A stretch of 64,000 nt of DNA from Cenococcum geophilum 1.58 (lineage: Eukaryota > Ascomycota > Dothideomycetes > Gloniales > Gloniaceae), in contig KV748221.1 of the NCBI GenBank assembly GCA_001692895.1, positions 1,095,056-1,159,055 on the forward strand. Direction: 5' to 3'. The notes beneath the pieces were generated by a model. It saw nothing but the letters and a program-made list of their open reading frames with translations, had not been told where the DNA came from and ran no database searches. Of the stretch, positions 1-10,079 are shown piece after piece. How positions within the stretch are numbered: the first letter of the stretch is position 1; every line of letters begins with the position of its first letter. The translations under genes and the position numbers were made by a program.

Positions 1-3000
1 GGGCCGAAGTCTCTAGTCTAAGTATTAATTTACAATTTCTGTCTAATTATTTGTTTGGGGGTGGTATACTATAAAAAGCTTTAGCTTAATACCTAAGATT
101 TGGGTAAACTTATTCTAGAAAGCCGAAATAAATTGCGGCCTATAATTGGATATAATAGTATCTAGTAGTCCGTAAATTCGGTAGACGTAGTAGATATATA
201 GTTAGGCCACCTCTTTAGCATTGATATTTTTATAATAGGGGATTAAGAACAGGCGCTTACTAAAGAAGTTAACTAGGATTATAACTATATCGTATCCGTT
301 GCGGTCCGTAGGTAGTTAGTAGAAGTCTATAAAGATATACTACTAGGGGCGTTCTAGTATTGGGAGTGGTTTTAATAGTCCTAGGGTCTTATCTTGTGGA
401 ATTGTAGATCTACGGTAGTTGTTATAGTTCCGTATATAGCGGTTAATATCCGCTATTATTTTAGGCTAGTAGTAGTGGTTGCTAATAATCTTATAGGTTT
501 TATTTTTTCTAGGGTAGGCCGTAGAGACCTAGGTATAAGCTTTGGTAATAAGCTGGGTCCGTAAGTTTTGTTTTTTAGCTACTACTAGCCGTTCCTAGTG
601 CTTAAGTAGTCCGTTTTTAAGGGATTATAGGCTAGCGACGTTCTTTACCTTTTTGCGGTACTCCTATAGAGAGGGGGTTGTTTGGTTAGCCTATAGTAAT
701 TTATTAATAAGGTTAAGTTTAGAGGAGTTAATAGGATATATCTTGGCGCCTAAGGAGTCCATGCTTAGTTCTGCCTATATCTAGGGGTTAAGGTATTCTA
801 GTTATAGTAGCGTCTAGGTTTATAATAAGATCTTTATAGCTGTCTGGTTATTTAGGTCTTGCTTACGCCTTATAAGAGCGTCCGTACGGTTTATAGCGCC
901 TGGTTTATATATAATTAAGAAGTTAAACTAAGATAGGGTATCCGCCTAGCGTGCCTACTGGGCTATAAGGGCCTTAGTTGTTATAAAGTATCTAGGGCCT
1001 TATAATCTAAAACTACCTTAATCGGCCTAGGGGTCCCCTCTAGCTATATACGCTAGTGCTAAAAGCTAGAGATAATAGCCAGCATTTCTTTATTATAGAT
1101 GTGGTAGTTTAGCTTAGCATCTATTATAGTCTTTAAATAGTATGTAATAGGGTGCTACTCTTCGTCTGGTTGCTTCTGGGAAAAAATATTAGCTATCGCG
1201 TTGTCTAAGGCATTAGTTTCTAGCATTAAGGGCCGTTTTAGGTTAAAATGAGCAAGTAGGGGAGCCAATATTAGCTGTTTCTTAAGTTTATTAAAGGCCT
1301 GCCTATATATAGCGTTAAAGTAGAAGGGCTAGTCTTTTTTAGTAAGACGGTTAAGAGGCTAAGCAATCCTACTATAGTTCTTAATAAAGTGTTAATAGAA
1401 GTTATAAAAACCTAAAAATGATTATACCCCCTTTACGGTCTATGGGGGTGCCTACTGGTTAATTATAGCCGTTTTCTTTGGGTCGGTTTTAATTCCGTTT
1501 ATACTAATAATAAAACCTAGGTACTTTATACGCTTAATACTAAACTCTAACTTCTTAATATTAACCTAGAGGCTAGCCTTATAGAGCTATTATAGGACTT
1601 TATGGACGTGCTCCTTGTATTCTAGCTTATTCTTAAAGTAGATTATAATATTATCTAAATAGGCCGTATAGAAGTCGTTAAGGTAGTTAAAGAGTACATT
1701 GTTTATATACCGCTGGTATATAGCTAGTCTATTAGTTAGTCTAAAAGGGAGTACCTTATATTTATACGCTTTGTAATAGGTCCGAAATATAATAAGATCT
1801 TTAGACCTAGGGTCTATTCTAATTTAATAAAAGGCCTAGCGGATATTAAGCTTTATAAAGACCTTAGCTCTACTTATTTGGGCCAGAGTCTTATTAAGTA
1901 GGGGTAGCGAATAGCGGTCCTTGCGGGTTATATTATTTAGCTTATAGTAGTTAATATAGAAGCGGAGTCCTCTATTTAGCTTTTTAATAAAGAGAATAGG
2001 TAAGGTAAAAGGGGCTTAGCTAGGCTTAATAAAGCCCTTATTTAGGTTATTAATAAGATACTGCTTTATAGCCTACAATTTAGTAATAGACTGCTTATAG
2101 AGGGGGCTAAAGCTAAGTATGTTTTCCTTGCCCTGCTTAATCTTAATCTTATAGTTATATGGTTAGTAAGGTGGAAGTATATTAGATACTGCTTTAGAGA
2201 ATACGTTTTTAAATTTCTGGTGTTAATAGGGCAGCTTTTGTTTTACTAGTTCCTTATCTATAAGCTCGCATTTTTATCCGCTAAGCTCGCTTCCCTTTTC
2301 CTTAATTATTTAATTAATTTTGTATAAGCTTATTATAAAGGTAACGGTATTAGGCTGAACTAAGTTCTAGTAGAATCCTACGGCACTAATGCAGCAGATA
2401 TTAACTAGTAGGAGGTCCGCGGGTTTCCTTATAGCTGTTTTCCGGACTATATTTTGCGGTCTAGGGTTTATAATCTTTCTTAGCTCCTATTTTATCTTCC
2501 GTAGGTTATTCCTCTAATTTATTAGTTTAGTGTAACGTTTAACGTCCCTTACTGTTCTTTGTAGCTGTATAGGGCCTAAGCTCTCTATAGGGGGCTTTTT
2601 TTAGGTCACTACTAACTTTCTAGGTTTTTAATGCGGGTAGCGTAATATAGGTAGTTTGGGGGTGATGTAGTATACAGATCCGTTATAAATTAAGCTGTAT
2701 ATCTTTCTTAAAGGCCTAGTCTCTACGCATAGCATTAGCCTAGTAAATAGTATTAATCTAGGGCTATATAAGGTTTTTTATTATAATGCTAATTTCTTTT
2801 ATAAAGGAAGGGGTTAGGGGTAGGGTTTTAGGCTAGATAAGCCGTTTACTCTATATATTGAGCTATAAGCCTAAATAGGCTAGCCATTTTCGCCTTAAGA
2901 TTATATTGTGGCTACCTAGGTCTATAATAAGGAAGGGGATGTTATACTGCCTTTGTCTATTAACACGGAGGTAAATCCGCAAGATAGTTGTAATAGGTGG

Positions 3001-3018
3001 CCCTATCCGCCCGTTATA
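1..3018 (-). pseudogene. Gypsy A pol remnant (RT, RNase H, integrase)
   Basis: Decayed pol of the chromovirus, read on the minus strand. The reverse-transcriptase active-site block lies near 1640-1665 and reads TAYLDNIIIYF, where the second catalytic Asp of the usual YxDD is now Asn, a G-to-A change typical of RIP. RNase H lies around 955-1290 and includes a FSQKQPDG-like stretch. Integrase occupies roughly 1-930. Stop codons interrupt every section. The original product would copy element RNA into cDNA and integrate it; this copy cannot be translated through. Confidence 0.75.
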
Positions 3019-3029
3019 CCCGCGGATAG

Positions 3030-5149
3030 ACCTTTACCATATATGCAACCTTACTAAAAGGTAGCGCCACACTCTAAAACTTACGCATACCCATCTTACC
3101 ATCAAAAACAATTGATTTTTTAACTTTTAAGACCTAATTCCTACTGCCTAGCGAGCTAGAGGTGGATTTATTTGTCGTTTTACCCCCTTTTCCTAATAGA
3201 AAAAATTTCTTTAAGGGTGGCCCTAGCTTATAAGCGAGGCACGGACAGGAACACTAAAACTACTACTACTACTACTAATACTAAAACTATAAAATAGGGG
3301 CTAGTTTCTCTACTACCTCTTAGCCTAATCTCCCCAGAAATCTTCTAGTAGGATTAGTAAGGAGAAGGGTATAAGGATAGTAAAAACTAGGAAAGCCCCC
3401 CTATAAGACACAAAATGCCAAGGCCCAGTAGGCCTAAAAAGAAACCTCCTATAGAAATAAGTGATAATGAGTCTATATCTACATTCACTTTTTTTAGCCC
3501 TTCTCCTTCTCCTGGCCTATTTGGGATAGGAGAAAAAAGAGGACATCCTTAGTCTTCTACTGAAAAAGAAAACCAAAAACCTATAAAAAGATAACTAAAC
3601 TAATGACTTTTACGGCTGGNATACCTAATATATCTTTCTCTCCCCTTTCTCTAGAATAACACCTATAAAAGGCTTTAGATAGCCTAACCCAGGCCTATAA
3701 AGGGCTAGAAGAAGAAGAAAAAAAAGAAGATAAAAAGGAATAAGTTAAATAGCTAGAGGACTATATACGTAGTGTCCTAGTAGGAGAAAATCCCTTTATA
3801 AAAGGAAAAGAAAAGACAAAAGATATCCTAGAAGGACTAGTTAAAGAAGTAAGAGCTCTCCGTAAGGAGGTAGCCCCTACTAAAGAAGCCTACGCAGAGA
3901 GGCTAAAGAAGGACCTCCCTACTTCGTCCTCTCTACCCTTCTCGTCACTACTATTTCCTACTCCTTCTACTTCTACTAGAAGTAAGAAAAAGCAGCTATA
4001 AGAAAGAAAGCTAGTCCTAATTATAGACAAAAAGGACTAACCTCTAGATACCTTCTCTATACGAAACAAAGTTAATTAACTATTTGCATTAAAACTGCAA
4101 GTAAAAAACCCTATTTTAGCATCCATAGCTAGAACTAAAGGAAAATAAAATATTCTCCTTACGACTACGGAAGAGTATAATGCGGATTTCCTAGTTAAAT
4201 ATAAGGAAATCTAGCATAACTGCTTTACCTTTTAAAGAGAACAAAAACTAGAACCATAGGTTTAAATTATAGCCTATGGAGTTCCTACCCTACCTTTCCT
4301 AGGAGAAGGAGGCTCTAAGCTTCTAAAAGAAGAAATTAAGACCTTTAATCCTATAAGGATATAAGGNCTACCTAGATAGATCTTATCTAGTATAAAAAGA
4401 CACAATCTATAGACCAGATTTGGCTCTATAGTTTTTACTATAGAGAATGAAGAAAAAAGACAAGAAATCCTTAAGTAAAAAGAGATATTAATTGCAGGTA
4501 CAGCTACTAAGGTAGTAAAATACCTCGAAGTCTCTCCTACTATGCAGTATACGAGCTGCCAAAAATTTGGCCATATAGGAGATAGATGCTCTACTAGGGC
4601 CTGCAGATACTATATAGCTGCATATTTATTTAAAGACTATTCCTGTTCTACCTGTATAACAATAGGCAAGCCTTGCCAGCATACCACCCCTCTTTGCATT
4701 AATTGTAAAGAAAAACACTTTGCTAATAGTAAAGACTATAAGACTCTTAAAGCTGCTAAACTAGTACGCGAAGAAGATTCTGTAAAAGAATAAAACAGAT
4801 AGGATTTTAGAAGGAGGCAACTCCTACTAGGCTCTTAAAAAGATATTAGAGAGCAAAAGGATAGAAATAAATTGCAAAAGAATAGGGACAGGGGTTAGGA
4901 TTTCTTATAGTTTTTCTTACCATTTTCTTATTCCCTAGTAGTTATAGTATCTTAGTAATTTTACTAGGAAACTATAAACTCCTAATTTAGGGGTTTATAA
5001 ACTACTAGGACATAGCTACTAGTATATATTAAGCTGCCTAGAAAGGATTTATATATATAGAACTATAGCGCTATAGCCTAAGGCTGCATGCGCAGTATTG
5101 TACGTAGTATAATACAATGGATATAAAAAAATATATAAAAAAAAACCCC
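3030..5149 (+). mobile_element. ORF1-only non-LTR retrotransposon (LINE) inserted in gypsy A
   Basis: A 2.1-kb plus-strand insertion into the gypsy A protease/gag region. It is flanked by an 11-bp target-site duplication, cccgcggatag, at 3019-3029 and 5150-5160, and ends in an A-rich tail at about 5122-5145. The gypsy sequence resumes exactly after the second copy, as shown by the uninterrupted homolog near 40310. It carries a gag-like ORF1 with zinc knuckles but no endonuclease or reverse-transcriptase ORF, so it is an internally deleted or non-autonomous LINE. Its tail differs from the ATT-type tail of the LINE at 35759-47210, so it is a different family. Confidence 0.8.
3415..4793 (+). pseudogene. 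LINE ORF1 (gag-like, CCHC zinc knuckles), degraded
   Basis: The frame begins with ATG at 3415 and a basic, proline-rich N-terminus (MPRPSRPKKKPP), then Glu/Lys-rich coiled-coil-like sequence. It ends with three Cys/His knuckles; the last open stretch is 4542-4793, with CQKFGHIGDRC, CSTC and CINCKEKHF as visible pieces. The knuckle region is in a different frame from the start codon, so at least one frameshift exists, possibly near the ambiguous bases at 3620 and 4367. Several TAG/TAA codons interrupt it. The family role is RNA binding in the LINE ribonucleoprotein. Confidence 0.65.
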
Positions 5150-5160
5150 CCCGCGGATAG

Positions 5161-6690
5161 GAATTAGTTTAGGTAGTTCTTTAATAGGTGCATTTAGAAA
5201 GTTAGCTAGCTTTACAGCATATTAGGTGTCTATTAAGGTAAAGGTATTTACTTTAGAGTTAGCTAAAACAGAGGTTAAAACTTAGTATCTATTATGGAAT
5301 AAAGTATAAGGAATAGTGTAGCTTCTTCTACTAACTAGCTGACCTAGATTAATATCTAATATATTAATCCCTTTTAACCCTAAAGAGGAGTCTTCCTCTA
5401 GAGTTCTTCTTTTTTTTAACTCTATGCTATCCTACTGGATTAATAAAACCTTGTCCGCTTTTACGCCCGTTAGGCAATCCTTTACATAATAACCTTTCTA
5501 ATCGTAAGAAAAGCAAGCTCCTTAATTACTAAGGGCCTATATATAGGGGTTGCTATATATAGGCCGAGCATTCGCTAAACCTATAGTAGGACTGGCCATA
5601 TGGCTAGCTGCTAAATTAGCGGCGGGCTGTATAGGTGATGCTACGGGGGTTACTAATTATGCTGGGGTATTGCGGGCTGTTCTTATATTGCATAGTCTAA
5701 TTTAAAGGGCTTTTAGCTTTGTACCGTTTGGCACGTACCTTAATTTAGTAAAGGCCTTAATTAATAGCTAAGCACTAGTCCGTAAGTTCCTTTAGCGTCT
5801 ATATAGTAATAAAAACTAGTAATACGGCTCGCTGTAGGTCTAGGGTAAGCTTATTAAATAGGTCTGGCATTAGATCTTCCTAGGGAATTTAAGCCTAGCT
5901 AGCTAGGTACAGAAAGCGGGTCTAAAAGGCTGAGAAGGTCTCTATCGTTTTTATATTTAGGCTTTTATAATTAAGTTAGGCGTTTTATACTTTAAAGGGG
6001 TCCTTATAAATAGAAGATAGATAGACGATTATCTCTTCTTTAGAGAGGAAGGGATTTGCTAAGTCCTATACGTACCGCGGATATAGGTGTATCTATATAT
6101 CCCCACCAGTACAGCCAAAGACATAGGCCATTTTAGCCTAAGTAGTAGGGAAGTGGTCCGCATTAACTTTAAGCTTATCCTATAATTAGAGCTTCCAATT
6201 ATTAAATATAGGATTAGTTCCGTCTGTAAGCAATAGGGGGTCTATAACCTTTACGGACCGCGACAATGCTAAGGCTGTATATTAGGCTAGAGCCTTAAGG
6301 ACTATAGTAAGTCTCTAGGTATCTAATAACTCTTTACTAGGTATAGGGGGTTCCCTAGCTTTAAGCAGCTCTTAAAGTTGTTTAATTTCGGCATTAGCTG
6401 CTATAAGCTCCACCTAGGAGTTCGAGTTAATTGCTGTTTTACTATCAGAGGTATTTAAGGGTCCTACGGCTGCTTTACCGGCTACTATATTTCTTAGCAT
6501 CGTGGTACAGTTATTAGGGTAACTTTTAGTAGGATTCTGCAGGGGTTCCAGTCCGTGCGTATTCTATAAATCTTATTGTTCTTTTTTGTTCTTCTAGTTC
6601 TATTAATAGTCTTTAGGTCTATTTCCGTATTCTATTCTTATTTGTAGTTTATAAATATTTTTAAGTTCCTTCTTAGGAAGAAGAGGTAGT
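5161..6690 (-). pseudogene. Gypsy A gag and protease remnant
   Basis: Minus-strand continuation of gypsy A after the LINE insertion. A CCHC zinc knuckle (CFSCG in the better preserved homolog at 40636-40690) lies near 5480-5525, with protease-like sequence toward 5160-5400 and the N-terminal gag toward 6690. Frames are riddled with stops. The 10-bp primer-site candidate lies at its right end next to the LTR. Confidence 0.65.
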
Positions 6691-6692
6691 TA

Positions 6693-6702
6693 AGCTTTAG
6701 AT
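6693..6702 (-). promoter_or_regulatory. Putative self-priming primer-binding site, gypsy A
   Basis: The plus strand reads AGCTTTAGAT two bases before the LTR. Its complement, ATCTAAAGCT, occurs inside the adjoining LTR at 6786-6795. The same pair is found in gypsy C. A PBS complementary to the element's own transcript, with no TGG for tRNA, is how Tf1/sushi-type chromoviruses prime reverse transcription. Confidence 0.45.
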
Positions 6703-6704
6703 AA

Positions 6705-6980
6705 TGTTAGCGACTTAGTTAATTAAGGCATAAGTACGGTAAGAGGGACGCGTAAGCCTATATGATTAGTAGTCTATAAACGAGGATCTAAAGCTAGAGA
6801 AAGGAAAGGAGACGGAGGGTGGCGCCGCTTAACGTTATATACGATCCTCTAGTTACGTAGCGGTAACTATTTAGAACTATAGGAAACTATCTACGACTAT
6901 CTACAACTGCCTGCTATAATCTACCGATATCTATCAGCTATAATCCCCCAGTTTCCACTAGTGCCGTAACAGCTATAATA
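6705..6980 (-). repeat. Chromovirus LTR shared by gypsy A and gypsy B
   Basis: Starts TGTTAG and ends near ctataata, related throughout to the 212-bp LTRs of gypsy C but about 64 bp longer in the segment nearest its right end (plus-strand coordinates). It has gypsy A gag on its right-to-left upstream side and gypsy B 3' sequence (polypurine tract and chromodomain) directly after it, so one LTR serves two internal regions. That is the structure left by LTR-LTR recombination in a tandem array. Confidence 0.75.
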
Positions 6981-7019
6981 TTACCCCCCCCCCTTTAAAA
7001 AAGCTTGTCTTTAGGCTTT

Positions 7020-7268
7020 ATACGTCTATATTATGTCCGTAGGGTATTCTTATCTTTATACTTAATAGGCAGCTTATTGTCTTCGCTATTCTAGCACTCT
7101 ATCTACTTATTAAGGTACTTTAGAGGTCTAGGTTTATTAGGGTAATAACTATAAAACTCCTAAAGCTTATAGGGACTACCTATAAAGTTCTATATAGGGT
7201 ACTAAGTGGGGTCTAGGTTGTATCCTTTCTAGCTAACGTGATATTTTAATATTCCTCTTATAAGCTTA
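7020..7268 (-). pseudogene. Gypsy B integrase C-terminal chromodomain, degraded
   Basis: Aligns with 36440-36720 of gypsy C, whose minus-strand translation contains YRVSWKGY followed by a WYP block and a NKLGPLKYL tail, the signature of a chromodomain at the end of chromovirus integrase. In gypsy B the segment is broken by stops and cut by the TIR element at 7269. Chromodomains in this family direct integration toward methylated-histone heterochromatin. Confidence 0.6.
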
Positions 7269-7616
7269 TCCCTTACACTGTTGTTTATGTCCTATAAATT
7301 GTGGCCCGTGCGTGCCAATCAATAAGCTGCATTCCCAGGCGGTCAATCGTTCTGCCGCATCACCAAAGTTTTGAGCTGCCTCCGCGCCCGCGCCCGCGCC
7401 CGGTAAGACCTAAATTAACACCCCTGCTTCGCATCCAAGAGCCTGCAATTATAGAGCGTCGCGGCGGTCAGTCAATTAACCTACAACTAGCTCTATAATT
7501 GCCAATTGCGTCGACAGATCTACTTGTAGAGAGCCCTCAGAATTATAGGCTCGCACTTTGATGTTCTTGATTGCGCGCACGGGTCACATTTTATATCACA
7601 TTAACAATGTAAGGGA
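7269..7616. mobile_element. 348-bp TIR element (MITE) with TA target site
   Basis: Inserted in gypsy B. The ends are inverted: tcccttaca at the left and tgtaaggga at the right, and the inverted similarity continues about 50 bp, including the CCCGTGCG block. It is flanked by TA at 7267-7268 and 7617-7618, as for Tc1/mariner-type elements. It has no credible coding capacity. Its centre (about 7376-7555) is closely related to the interior of the long-TIR element at 12456-13320, although the termini differ. It is much less TpA-rich than the surrounding gypsy sequence. Confidence 0.7.
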
Positions 7617-9215
7617 TAGGCTAATACTTCTTTAATTTCCTATTTATCGTCGCTATTAACTTAAATTAGTAGGGGAGGTTTATTCTTTTATCTAGGCAAT
7701 AGGTTATTTACGGCCTTTTATGGTTTATTTGGGGGGGAAATAGGGTAAACCTTAATTAAATCTAGGAGCTTTACTTTATATAAGTTGCCTATTTTCTTAA
7801 GAACCTTATACAGTCCTACTATCTAATAGTCTAGCTTACGGCTAGGTTATTCTATCTTCTAGTTCTTTATTATAACCTAGACCATATCTCTTACGGCAAA
7901 GTTAGGCTCTTGCCTATGCTTATTCGCCTATTATTATATTAATTTTTAGGCCTTTTCTAGACTTATATAGGCTACCATTTAGGCTTCTTCTAAGCGCTTA
8001 GCGTACTACCGTGCTTTTTTATAAGATAGTTTTTCGCGTACAGTTTGGGGTCCTTCTAGTTTTTTCTAGTTAAAGCTTATATGGAGTAAGTAACCTATTT
8101 CTAGTTAAATAGGGGCAAATCCTATAGATTTATAGGGTAGGGTCGCTTAGGTATAGTTTATTAGGGGTAGTAGTTTAGCCTAGTTATCTTAAAAGCAGTT
8201 AATAAAGGGCCAAAGTCTCTAATCTAAGTATTAATTTATAATTTCCGTCTAACTATCTATCTGGGGGTAGTATGCTATAGAAAGCTTTAGCTTAATGCCT
8301 AAAATCTAGGTAAACTTATTCTAGAAAGCTAATATAAATTACGGCTTATAATCGGATATAATAGTATCTAGTAGTTTATAGATTTGGTAGATATAGTAAT
8401 TATATAGTCGGGCCGCTTTTTTAGCATTAATATTTTTATAACATAGGATTAAGAACGGGCGCTTACTAAAGCGGTTAACTAGAATTATAACTATATCGTA
8501 TCCGTTACGGTCTATAAAGATATATTACTAGGGGCGTTCTAGTATTAGAAGTAGTTTTAATAGTCCTAGGGTCTTATCTTATAAGATTATAGATCTACGG
8601 CAGCTGTCGCAGTTCTATATATAACGGTTAATATCTATAACCATTTTGGGCTAGTAATAGCGGTTACTAATAATCTTACGGGTCTTATTTTTTCTAGGCT
8701 GGGCTATAGAGACCTAGGTATAAGCTTCGGTAATAAGCTAGGTCTATAAGTCCTATTCCTTAGCTACTACTAGCCGTACCTAGTGCTTAAGTAGTCCGTT
8801 TTTAAGGGATTATTAGCTAGCAACGTTCTTTACCTTTTTATAGTACTCCTATAGAAAGGGGGTCGTTTAGTTAGCCTATAGTAGTTAATAGGATATATCT
8901 TAGCGCCTAAGAAGTCCGTACTTAGTTCTGCCTATATCTAGGGGTTAAGGCATTTTAGTTATAGCAGTATCTAGGTTTATAATAAGATCTTTACAGCTGT
9001 CTAGCTATTTAAGTTTTGCTTACGCCTTATAAGAGCGTTTGTACAGTTTATAGCGCCTAGTTTATATATAATTAAGAAGTTAAACTAAAATAGGGTATTT
9101 ACCTAGCGTACCTACCGGGCTATAAGGGCCTTAGTTATTCTAAAGTATTCTAGGGCCTTATAATCTAAAACTACCTTAATTAGCTTAAGGGTCCCCTCTA
9201 GCTGTATATGCTAGT

Positions 9216-9935
9216 AGTCCGTACGCGGAACACTAAAACACTAGCAAGCGCTAAGGATATATTTTAGGTGTAAAATATATCAGATTCCGTTCTATAGAAA
9301 GGACGAGTGTTAATTACCTTATATTAAGCGACTAAACTTTAAGGAATAAGCTATATAAATCGTTTTATATAAGATTTTATAAATATCACTAGCCTTATAT
9401 TCCTAAGCACGACGATTTAATTTAGTTAATTTAATTAGCTAGTCCTTGTCAATAACAAATAGACGCGAACTGACGTATTAAGGGATAAGGCTGCTTTTAT
9501 CAAGCTATGTAAACACGGTTATAGCGGGGCGAACGCACACCGGCTTAAGCAGCCGCATAGCGATCACTTAAGTGCTAACTCATCGTGTATATTAAAGCTA
9601 GCTTACACAGCCCTAGCTTCATACAAGTACATTACACCGCGTCACGTAATAGTCGTTAATACTATTTAAGGTTCTTATATCTCGTGGGAGCTAGTAGGGA
9701 GGGCGGCCAACCCACTCCGGCCACACCCTTGTTTTATAGCGTTTCCCAGACATTAGCGCGGTCAAAGCTACGATCCATTTTATAAAAGAGACAGGACGTT
9801 TCCACCCAAGTAAATAACAAGCCGATCTCAATAAGCAAATACATTTAAGGATCCCCTCTCCTACCTATACCTCCTAACTGACTACACCAGCGGCGCGAAG
9901 AAATTCCGAAGAGAATACGTTAATTAGCCTAAAGA
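9216..9935. other. Unassigned AT-rich segment
   Basis: Homology to the gypsy family ends at about 9215. Nothing in this stretch reads as a gene or recognisable element. It mixes RIP-like TpA-rich sequence (about 9220-9450) with a less altered part (about 9640-9930). It probably holds pieces of older repeats. Confidence 0.5.
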
Positions 9936-10079
9936 GGTAAAAAGCTAACTAATAAGAGGGCGAGAAGATTTGATAAATTAGAGCGTAAGAAGATTTAATA
10001 AGTAAAAGTGTAAGAAAAATTTAATAAATAAGAGCGAAGAAGATTTAACAAATAAGAGCCAAAGAAGATTTAATAAATA
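9936..10079. repeat. 25-bp minisatellite, left part
   Basis: About five diverged copies of a purine-rich unit around aagagggcgagaagattta followed by an acaaat-like spacer. The array resumes at 12208 after the Fot1-like transposon, so the transposon landed inside the array. Confidence 0.75.

Larger units (their letters stand above)
1..6704 (-). mobile_element. Gypsy A: Ty3/gypsy chromovirus internal region, cut by the window edge
   Basis: Minus-strand internal region of a Ty3/gypsy retrotransposon. It aligns along its length with the complete element at 36210-42082: base 1 corresponds to about 37296, and after removing the LINE at 3030-5149 plus one target copy the distance to the LTR is the same. 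Order from right to left is gag, protease, reverse transcriptase, RNase H, integrase. The chromodomain and 3' LTR lie off the left edge. The frames are full of TAA/TAG, as expected from RIP, so the element is dead. Its 5' LTR is at 6705-6980 and is shared with the neighbouring element. Confidence 0.85.
6981..9215 (-). mobile_element. Gypsy B: truncated chromovirus, 3' half
   Basis: Minus-strand copy of the same family as gypsy A and C. It begins with a G-run polypurine tract beside the LTR (a C-run at 6984-6993 on the plus strand), then chromodomain, integrase and the start of RNase H. Homology to gypsy A and C stops abruptly near 9215, so the 5' half of pol and gag are missing. Positions 8206-9215 repeat window positions 1-1060. 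A small TIR element interrupts it at 7269-7616. All frames are RIP-degraded. Confidence 0.75.

Noticed and set aside
7301..7498. 65-codon plus-strand open frame
   Set aside because: It lies wholly inside the MITE and is not kept in the related block at 12948-13140.
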